NCBI GenBank assembly: GCA_023433185.1
Contig: JAEZEN010000462.1
Coordinates: 1 to 5,427 of the forward strand
Length of the DNA stretch: 5,427 nucleotides
Source of the DNA: Pseudomonadota bacterium
Lineage (GTDB): Bacteria > Pseudomonadota > Alphaproteobacteria > Rhizobiales > Kaistiaceae
Direction: 5' to 3'
Within the stretch, counting starts at the first letter, position 1. Each line of letters opens with the position of its first letter. Below are positions 1 to 4,456 of the stretch, piece after piece. Below the pieces are notes generated by a model, which did not search any database, had not been told where the DNA came from, and saw only the letters and a list, made by a program, of their open reading frames with translations. Made by a program: the position numbers and the translations under genes.

Positions 1-615
1 GCGCTCGACGACGCCAGCCGCCCGGTCCGCCCGCCGCTCCTCTCCGCGCTCCGCGAGCCGGCGTTCCTTGTGCTGATCACGGTCGGCGGCCTGATCCAGG
101 GCAGCCACGCCATGCTCTACAGCTTCGGCAGCCTGTTCTGGCACGCCCAGGGCTTCGGCGGCGTCGCCATCGGCGCCTTCTGGGCGGTGGCGGTCGCCTG
201 CGAGATCGTGTTCTTCATCTACGCCGCGCCGCTCATGCGCCGGATCGGCCCGGCCGGGTTCCTCGTCCTCGGCGGCTGTGCCGCGATCGTGCGCTGGCTC
301 GTCTTTCCGCTCGAGCTCGGATTCGCCGGCTATCTGGCGCTCCAGACGCTCCACGCGCTCAGCTTCGGCGCCGTCTATCTCGGCAACCAGCACATGATCG
401 CCCGCGCCGTGCCGGAGGAACTGACCGCCTCGGCGCAGGGCGTGCTGGCGATGGTCATCGGGCTGTTCGCGGCGCTCGCGACGCTGGTCTCCGGCCCGCT
501 CTACGAAGCCTTCGGCGGCAACGCCTTCGTGCTAATGGCCGTGCTGCCGGCCATCGCGCTCGTCACCCTCGCGGTGGCGTGGGGCTCGGGGTGGCTGGAG
601 GCGGTGCGGGGGTGA
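1..615 (+). CDS. MFS transporter, C-terminal half (5' end outside window)
   Basis: The reading frame is open from base 1 to a TGA at 613-615, giving 204 residues of the C-terminal half of a secondary transporter in the inner membrane. About six hydrophobic segments are visible (near window residues 21-46, 54-76, 85-103, 107-127, 144-166 and 174-196), matching TM7-12 of a 12-TM MFS protein. A short charged, proline-containing stretch (residues 1-20) fits the end of the central cytoplasmic loop. The pattern QGSHAMLYSFGSLFW near residue 33 and the short basic loop LMRRIGP near residue 78 resemble the 3-phenylpropionate-transporter-like (HcaT/MFS_1_like) branch. That assignment is from memory of the family, and the substrate cannot be inferred. 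GTG at 70 is an internal codon and not the start, because the frame continues upstream. The next gene downstream has its own promoter, so this gene probably ends its own transcription unit. Confidence 0.9.
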   Translation, partial: ALDDASRPVRPPLLSALREPAFLVLITVGGLIQGSHAMLYSFGSLFWHAQGFGGVAIGAFWAVAVACEIVFFIYAAPLMRRIGPAGFLVLGGCAAIVRWLVFPLELGFAGYLALQTLHALSFGAVYLGNQHMIARAVPEELTASAQGVLAMVIGLFAALATLVSGPLYEAFGGNAFVLMAVLPAIALVTLAVAWGSGWLEAVRG

Positions 616-622
616 GGGCAAC

Positions 623-650
623 TGAAACAGAATACTACGATTCCGTTTCA
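623..650. repeat. Palindromic element, copy 1
   Basis: An imperfect palindrome has arms TGAAACAGAAT (623-633) and ATTCCGTTTCA (640-650) around a 6-nt centre. The arms pair at 10 of 11 positions (A629 faces C644). It begins 8 bases after the MFS stop codon. A second copy with the same arms lies at 1335-1359, 711 bp away, on the other side of the unknown gene. It could be a dispersed intergenic palindrome, the boundary of an inserted cassette, or a dyad operator of the type bound by TetR-family dimers. No T-tract follows, so it is not a standard intrinsic terminator. Confidence 0.8.
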
Positions 651-688
651 ATGTCCCGAGACCGGTGGCCCGTCAAGAATCAAGGGTG

Positions 689-745
689 ATGACATAGATG
701 CGGAGGCCCCTTGACAGCCACATCTGTCGCATCTATATACGTCAT
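689..745. repeat. Interrupted inverted repeat enclosing the promoter
   Basis: ATAGATGCG (694-702) is the exact reverse complement of CGCATCTAT (728-736). The match resumes outward as ATGAC (689-693) against GTCAT (741-745), with four extra bases (737-740) in the right arm. The 25-bp interval contains the -35 hexamer, and the right arm overlaps the -10. This layout suits an operator pair for a regulator of the downstream gene, or a cruciform or stem structure. The arms are directly visible; a regulatory role is inference. Confidence 0.6.
711..739 (+). promoter_or_regulatory. Sigma-70-type promoter of the unknown gene
   Basis: A perfect -35 TTGACA (711-716) is followed by a 17-bp spacer and a TATATA -10 (734-739, 4 of 6 against TATAAT). 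Transcription would start near 746 and leave a leader of roughly 24 nt before the ATG at 770. It is the only convincing housekeeping-type promoter in the window, and it sits in an A+T-rich pocket unlike the surrounding DNA. It also argues against the upstream in-frame ATG at 698, which lies before the -35. Confidence 0.72.
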
Positions 746-758
746 TCCAACCATCTAT

Positions 759-763
759 GGGGA
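759..763 (+). promoter_or_regulatory. Ribosome binding site that fixes the start at 770
   Basis: GGGGA (759-763) stands 6 bases before ATG 770, a normal Shine-Dalgarno distance. The upstream in-frame ATG at 698 lies 5' of the promoter and would not be in the predicted transcript. This supports a 174-residue product over a 198-residue one. The site overlaps the small near-palindrome CCATCTATGG (751-760), which could partly mask it. Confidence 0.6.
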
Positions 764-769
764 CATCTC

Positions 770-1294
770 ATGGCCGAAGTCCTAACCGTTCTCACTTCCA
801 AGAGCGCAAGCCACATGATTGCCGACGGGGGGTCCCAGTCTTGGAAGATTGGCCGCCGCCGCGCCGCCCGCTGCGCCTATGTCGTATGCGTCCGCCACCA
901 GCAAGGCCCCTACAAGGCCGAAGGCAATGAACCGCATAAGCACGCTTTTCTGGTTGGCCGAGTGAGCGGTGTCGTTCCCGCCTCCGACTCCCCGGATCGC
1001 CTTCGCGTTGAGTTTTCGGAGTATGCCCTCGTCAATGGCCCGCTCATTCCGCTCTACAGCTCCAGCCCGACGCAGTATTTCCCGTCGCTGGCCAGCATCG
1101 GAATCGACGAGCACGCCCTCCAATGGAGGGCTATGGACGAAATGCCCGACGATACCACCGCAAACGATGCCCCCAAAGATGGTGGAGATGGAGATAGCAT
1201 CTCTACCATCTCCGTGTTTACGCAGGCCAAGAAGCTGATAGCCGACAGCCTCCACGTGCCGCTGAGCGCCGTCGAAATAACCGTCCGCAGCTAA
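770..1294 (+). CDS. Protein of unknown function, 174 aa, in a low-GC cassette
   Basis: I do not recognise a named family. The protein has no signal peptide and no membrane segment, so it is probably cytoplasmic. Residues 1-120 look like a compact domain rich in beta strands: MAEVLTVLTSKSA at the start, RCAYVVCVR at 34-42, HAFLVGRVSGVV at 58-69 and RVEFSEYALV at 79-88, then a GIDEHALQW segment at 111-119. An acidic, low-complexity linker follows (about 122-145). The end is a short helix-strand module, AKKLIADSLHVPLSAVEITV (153-172). From memory this layout resembles unnamed conserved hypotheticals of alphaproteobacteria, and the core might be PUA/EVE-like, but both points are unverified. Cys35, Cys40, His43, His56 and His58 cluster but form no known metal motif. 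Base composition is clearly lower in G+C than the neighbours. It has its own promoter, is flanked by two palindrome copies and converges on dgcA, which suggests horizontal acquisition. Confidence 0.72.
   Translation: MAEVLTVLTSKSASHMIADGGSQSWKIGRRRAARCAYVVCVRHQQGPYKAEGNEPHKHAFLVGRVSGVVPASDSPDRLRVEFSEYALVNGPLIPLYSSSPTQYFPSLASIGIDEHALQWRAMDEMPDDTTANDAPKDGGDGDSISTISVFTQAKKLIADSLHVPLSAVEITVRS
1184..1213 (+). repeat. Inverted repeat within the linker-coding part of the unknown gene
   Basis: GGAGATGG (1184-1191) pairs exactly with CCATCTCC (1206-1213). An inner AGAT (1192-1195) can also pair with ATCT (1199-1202), leaving an AGC loop and a 3-nt bulge. It lies in the sequence coding for the acidic DGGDGDSIST linker. 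The underlying GATGG/GGAGAT repetition may simply be low-complexity coding sequence. Confidence 0.45.
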
Positions 1295-1334
1295 ACCGGC
1301 ACCCACCCTCGGCACAGACGCGCCGCTGGCCGAT

Positions 1335-1359
1335 GAAACAGAATTACCAATTCCGTTTC
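1335..1359. repeat. Palindromic element, copy 2
   Basis: GAAACAGAATT (1335-1345) and AATTCCGTTTC (1349-1359) form a palindrome with a 3-nt centre and one mismatched pair (A1340/C1354). Both core arms, TGAAACAGAAT including T1334 and ATTCCGTTTC, are identical to those of the copy at 623-650. The centres and outer flanks differ, so only the palindrome is conserved. This copy lies between the convergent ends of the unknown gene and dgcA, 40 bases past the first and 35 bases past the second. That position is unusual for a promoter operator and fits a repeat or a cassette edge better. Confidence 0.8.
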
Positions 1360-1360
1360 T

Positions 1361-1386
1361 GACGGCGGCGCCTGGCCGCTGCCGTC
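1361..1386. terminator. GC-rich stem-loop between convergent genes, possible terminator
   Basis: GACGGCGGCG (1361-1370) pairs with CGCTGCCGTC (1377-1386) around the loop CCTGGC. In plus-strand RNA the 10-bp stem contains one G-U pair. It lies 8 bases beyond the dgcA stop and next to palindrome copy 2, in the 100-bp gap between convergent genes. No U-tract follows in either direction, so a terminator role rests on position and stem strength only. Confidence 0.35.
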
Positions 1387-1394
1387 GCTCCGCC

Positions 1395-2378
1395 TCACCC
1401 CCACAGCTCCCGCCCGGGCGGATACACCAGGCTGCCGTCGTAGCGCAGGCCGGGGTCGCGGTCGCGGGCGAGCAGCAGCGGCCCGTCGAGGTCGACGAAG
1501 TCGGCGTCCTGCGCCAGGAGGAGGGCAGGGGCCATGGCGAGCGAAGTGCCGACCATGCAGCCGGCCATCACCCCGAGCCCGAGGCGCTTCGCTTCCCGAG
1601 CCGCGGCCAGCCCCTCCGTCACGCCCCCGGTCTTGTCGAGCTTGACGTTGACGGCGTCGTAGCGGCCGACCAGCGCCGCGACGTCGGCTGCGAGGTGCAT
1701 GCTCTCGTCGGCGCAGATCGGCACCGGATGGGGGATCGCGGCGAGCGCGTCGTCGCCGCCGGCCGGCAGCGGCTGCTCGATCAGTTCCACGCCCGCCGCG
1801 GCGCAGGCCGTGATGTTGGCCGCGAGGCCGCCGACGTCCCAGGCCTCGTTGGCGTCGACGATCAGGCGGGCGCCGGGCGCACCGCGGCGGACGGCGGCGA
1901 TCCGCGCCGGGTCGCCGGCGCCGCCGAGCTTCACCTTGAGGAGCGGGCGGTGCGCCGCCTCCCGCGCCGCCGCTTCCATCGCTTCCGGCGTGTCGAGGCT
2001 GAGCGTGTAGGCCGTCACCAGCGGGCGGAGCGGGCCGAGGCCGAGGATCGCCGCGGCGCTCCGGCCGCTTCGTTTGGCCTCGAGGTCGAGCAGCGCGCAG
2101 TCGAGGGCGTTTCGCGCCGCCCCGGCCGGCATCGCGGCGCGGAGCCCCTCCCGGTCGAGGCCGCCGCCGATCGCTTCGGCCATCGCGGCGATCGCGGCGA
2201 GGGTTCCCGCGACGGTCTCGCCGTAGCGCGCATAGGGCACCGATTCGCCGCGGCCGACATCGGCGCCCTCGCGAATCACCGCCACCGCCACCACGGCCTC
2301 GGTGCGCGCCCCACGGGCGATGGCGAAGCGGCCGGCGATCGGCCATGTTTCTGCGGCAGTTTCGAGATATCTGAGCAT
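1395..2378 (-). CDS. dgcA: Enolase-superfamily racemase: N-acetyl-D-Glu racemase DgcA / L-Ala-D/L-Glu (dipeptide) epimerase
   Basis: This is a 327-residue cytoplasmic, metal-dependent racemase of the muconate-lactonizing subgroup of the enolase superfamily, at the normal family length. The N-terminal capping domain (about 1-120) includes RGESVPYARYGE at 43-54. The TIM-barrel part carries the full active site: KVK with acid/base Lys150, metal ligands Asp175 (DANEAW), Glu201 (IEQPLP) and Asp224 (ADES), and the opposite catalytic Lys246 (VNVKLDKTGG). The spacing between these residues matches that known for E. coli YcjG, whose series is 151/176/202/225/247. The family epimerizes L-Ala-D-Glu in murein-peptide recycling; alphaproteobacterial members with this sequence style are usually named DgcA and act on N-acetyl-D-glutamate. 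I prefer DgcA by overall resemblance, but no dgcN partner is in view and substrate cannot be settled here. The ATG at 2378 gives the expected N-terminus, with only a weak Shine-Dalgarno. The gene is divergent from mlaE and looks monocistronic. Confidence 0.93.
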   Translation of the reverse strand: MLRYLETAAETWPIAGRFAIARGARTEAVVAVAVIREGADVGRGESVPYARYGETVAGTLAAIAAMAEAIGGGLDREGLRAAMPAGAARNALDCALLDLEAKRSGRSAAAILGLGPLRPLVTAYTLSLDTPEAMEAAAREAAHRPLLKVKLGGAGDPARIAAVRRGAPGARLIVDANEAWDVGGLAANITACAAAGVELIEQPLPAGGDDALAAIPHPVPICADESMHLAADVAALVGRYDAVNVKLDKTGGVTEGLAAAREAKRLGLGVMAGCMVGTSLAMAPALLLAQDADFVDLDGPLLLARDRDPGLRYDGSLVYPPGRELWG

Positions 2379-2497
2379 TCACGGACAGGTGCGGTTGCCG
2401 CCGGCGACCCGCAGGGGCAAACTCCGGCGGCAAGGCTACGGCGCGGCGGCCGCGTGCTCAAGGACGCCGGCAAGGATTTCCAGGACGCTTCGGGCCG
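2379..2497. other. Divergent intergenic region between dgcA and mlaE
   Basis: These 119 bp must carry the start signals for dgcA leftward and the mla operon rightward. I find no convincing -35/-10 pair on either strand; the sequence is very G+C-rich. AGGA (2482-2485) lies 12 bases before the mlaE ATG, a long spacing, and AAGGA (2472-2476) is farther still, so mlaE translation initiation may be weak or use another start. Confidence 0.4.
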
Positions 2498-3643
2498 ATG
2501 GCCGATACCGACGCCATTCTCAGCGGGACCCTCGATCGAGTCGCCGACCGCGACGCGACGCGCCTCGTCGCCCGCGGCGCCTGGGTCATCGACACCGCCG
2601 AGTCGCTGGATCGGGTGACGGCCCGGGCCGCCGCGGAGACGGCGGGCCGCGTCATCCTCGATCTCTCCGGGGTCAGCCACATCGACACCGCCGGCGCCTG
2701 GCTGATCGCCCGCGTCGTCTCGGGCCTCGAGAGCCGCGGCGTGGCGGTCGAGATGATCGGCCTCTCGCAGAACGCGCGCCGGCTGCTGTCGGCGGTGGAA
2801 CCTGCGACGCACATCACACCCGCGCAACCCGAGCGGGCGAATCCGCTGGTCCTCCTCTTCGAGAGGCTGGGCCGTTCCACGGCGAACGGCTGGGACGATG
2901 TCGTTCAGGCCCTCGGCATCCTCGGCGGCGTGGTGCGCGGCCTCGTCCGGGGCGTGCGCCATCCGTCGCGGCTCCGTTTCACCGCGATCGTGCACCAGAT
3001 CGACCGCACCGGCCTCCAGGCCGTGCCGATCATCGCCCTCATTTCCCTGCTGATCGGCGGCATCGTCGCCCAGCAGGGCGTCTTCCAGCTCCGGTTCTTC
3101 GGGGCGGAGGACTTCGTCGTCGACCTCGTGGGAATCCTGGTGCTCCGCGAGCTCGGCGTCCTGCTCACCGCGATCATGGTCGCCGGCCGCTCGGGCAGTG
3201 CCTATACTGCCGAAATCGGCTCCATGAAGATGCGGGAGGAACTCGACGCGCTCACCGTGATCGGGCTCGATCCGGTCGAGACGCTGGTCATGCCGCGCAT
3301 CATCGCGCTGGTCATCGCGCTGCCGCTTCTCACCGTCATCTCGAACATGTTCGGACTCCTCGGTGGCGCCATGGTCTCCTTCATCTACGGGGACATGGCA
3401 TTCCAGCGCTTCATCCTGCTGCTCCGCGATGCCGTCGACATGAGCACCCTGATGGTCGGCCTCATTAAGGCGCCATTTATGGGACTCATCGTTGGATTGA
3501 TCGCAGCCAACGAGGGTCTCAACGTTGAAGGCAGCTCCGAGTCGCTGGGCCGGCGGACGACCTCCTCGGTGGTCAAGGCGATCTTCATGGTCATCGTCGC
3601 CGATGGCCTCTTCGCGATCTTCTTCGCGGCGATCGACTATTGA
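2498..3643 (+). CDS. mlaE: MlaE-family lipid ABC transporter permease with N-terminal STAS (MlaB-like) domain
   Basis: This 381-residue inner-membrane permease belongs to an MCE/Mla-type lipid transporter. Residues about 1-105 form a STAS domain: RVILDLSGVSHIDTAGAWLI (51-70) matches the core of MlaB, and Thr64 in the DTAG turn aligns with the functionally important Thr52 of E. coli MlaB. Residues about 120-381 are the MlaE/YrbE permease. An amphipathic N-terminal helix precedes membrane segments near 175-195, 208-230, 265-297, 315-337 and 358-378. The family coupling region, AGRSGSAYTAEIGSMKMREE and following (229-260), would contact the ATPase. In E. coli the STAS part is a separate protein that stabilizes MlaF; the fusion replaces it, as is common in alphaproteobacteria. 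It is the first gene of the operon, and its TGA overlaps the mlaF start. The permease assignment is firm; phospholipid as substrate is inferred from the family. Confidence 0.95.
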   Translation: MADTDAILSGTLDRVADRDATRLVARGAWVIDTAESLDRVTARAAAETAGRVILDLSGVSHIDTAGAWLIARVVSGLESRGVAVEMIGLSQNARRLLSAVEPATHITPAQPERANPLVLLFERLGRSTANGWDDVVQALGILGGVVRGLVRGVRHPSRLRFTAIVHQIDRTGLQAVPIIALISLLIGGIVAQQGVFQLRFFGAEDFVVDLVGILVLRELGVLLTAIMVAGRSGSAYTAEIGSMKMREELDALTVIGLDPVETLVMPRIIALVIALPLLTVISNMFGLLGGAMVSFIYGDMAFQRFILLLRDAVDMSTLMVGLIKAPFMGLIVGLIAANEGLNVEGSSESLGRRTTSSVVKAIFMVIVADGLFAIFFAAIDY

Positions 3644-4449
3644 ACACGGCGTCTGACCAGGTGATCGAGTTCGTGCCCGCGCCGGATCGCCGCGGCGACG
3701 TCGTGCTGTCGGTGCGCGGGCTCACCGCCGGCTTCGCCGAGCGGAACGTCATCGAGGACCTCGACCTCGACGCCTATGGCGGCGAGATCCTCGGCGTCGT
3801 CGGCGCCTCGGGCACCGGCAAGACGGTGCTGCTCCGGACCATCCTCGGCCTCATCCCCAAGCGGGCCGGCACGATCGAGATCTTCGGCGTCGACGTGGAG
3901 ACCTGCAGTTCCGCCGAGCGCGAGGCGATCGACCGCCGCCTCGGCGTGATGTTCCAGATGGGGGCGCTGTTCTCCTCGCTGAATGTCCTCCAGAACGTGC
4001 AGGTGCCGATGCGCGAGCATCTCGACCTGTCGCAGGGGCTGATGGACGAGCTCGCCCGGGTGAAGCTCGACCTCGTCGGCCTGCCGCCGGATGCGGCGGG
4101 CAAGTTCCCCTCGGAGCTGTCGGGCGGCATGACCAAGCGCGCCGGCCTCGCGCGGGCGCTCGCGCTCGACCCCGAGATCGTGTTCCTCGACGAGCCGACC
4201 TCGGGGCTCGACCCGATCGGCGCCGCCGACTTCGATCACCTCATCGAGACGCTCCGCGACACTTTGGGGCTGACCGTGTTCATGGTAACCCACGATCTCG
4301 ACAGCCTGCACACCGCCTGCGACCGGATCGCCGTGCTCGCCGACAAGCGCGTGCTCATCGAGGGATCCTTCACCGAGATGCTGCAATTCGACCACCCCTG
4401 GGTGCGGAGCTACTTCCGCGGCCCGCGGGCGCGCGGGCTGAACGTCTGA
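3640..4449 (+). CDS. mlaF: MlaF-type ABC transporter ATP-binding protein
   Basis: This 269-residue cytoplasmic ATPase energizes the MlaE permease. All nucleotide-binding motifs are intact: Walker A GASGTGKT (55-62), Q-loop Gln106 (MFQMGALF), signature LSGGM (160-164) followed by TKR, Walker B IVFLDEP with Asp184 and Glu185, D-loop SGLD (188-191) and switch His218 (VTHD). The LSGGMxKR form of the signature and the MGALFSSLNV sequence after the Q-loop are typical of MlaF/Ttg2A-type ATPases. The length matches the family. The start chosen is TTG 3640, which shares bases with the mlaE stop (TTGA), implying translational coupling. GTG 3661, seven codons in, is a possible alternative, and neither has a clear Shine-Dalgarno. 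The C-terminus (YFRGPRARGLNV) differs from the E. coli protein and might contact the partner subunit, which is a guess. Confidence 0.97.
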   Translation: MNTASDQVIEFVPAPDRRGDVVLSVRGLTAGFAERNVIEDLDLDAYGGEILGVVGASGTGKTVLLRTILGLIPKRAGTIEIFGVDVETCSSAEREAIDRRLGVMFQMGALFSSLNVLQNVQVPMREHLDLSQGLMDELARVKLDLVGLPPDAAGKFPSELSGGMTKRAGLARALALDPEIVFLDEPTSGLDPIGAADFDHLIETLRDTLGLTVFMVTHDLDSLHTACDRIAVLADKRVLIEGSFTEMLQFDHPWVRSYFRGPRARGLNV

Positions 4450-4451
4450 GG
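4448..4451 (+). promoter_or_regulatory. Ribosome binding site of mlaD, overlapping the mlaF stop
   Basis: GAGG uses the last two bases of the mlaF TGA plus the next two and lies 5 bases before ATG 4457. The gap between mlaF and mlaD is only 7 bp, which supports a single transcript and coupled translation. It is the clearest Shine-Dalgarno in the operon. Confidence 0.6.
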
Positions 4452-4456
4452 CCGGC

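Noticed and set aside
698..769. Upstream in-frame ATG at 698 as the start of the unknown gene
   Set aside because: It lies 5' of the TTGACA/TATATA promoter and has no suitable ribosome binding site, and the 24 extra residues look like translated promoter DNA.
782..1315. 177-residue minus-strand open frame opposite the unknown gene
   Set aside because: It is antisense to a frame with a good promoter and Shine-Dalgarno. Its product is low-complexity Gly/Ala/Arg with no recognisable domain.
623..1359. CRISPR array or insertion-sequence ends
   Set aside because: There are only two palindrome copies, 711 bp apart, with no spacer series, no transposase and no clear target-site duplication beside them.
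1291..2433. 380-residue Arg/Gly-rich minus-strand frame over dgcA
   Set aside because: It is an alternate frame of the well-supported racemase; the composition is typical of a shifted frame in high-GC DNA.
1695..2618. 307-residue plus-strand frame antisense to dgcA
   Set aside because: It is an Arg/Ala-rich shadow with no domain, opposing a gene whose active-site residues are all intact.
2302..3468. 388-residue plus-strand frame overlapping mlaE
   Set aside because: It is a shifted frame of mlaE, full of Arg/Pro/His, with no family resemblance.
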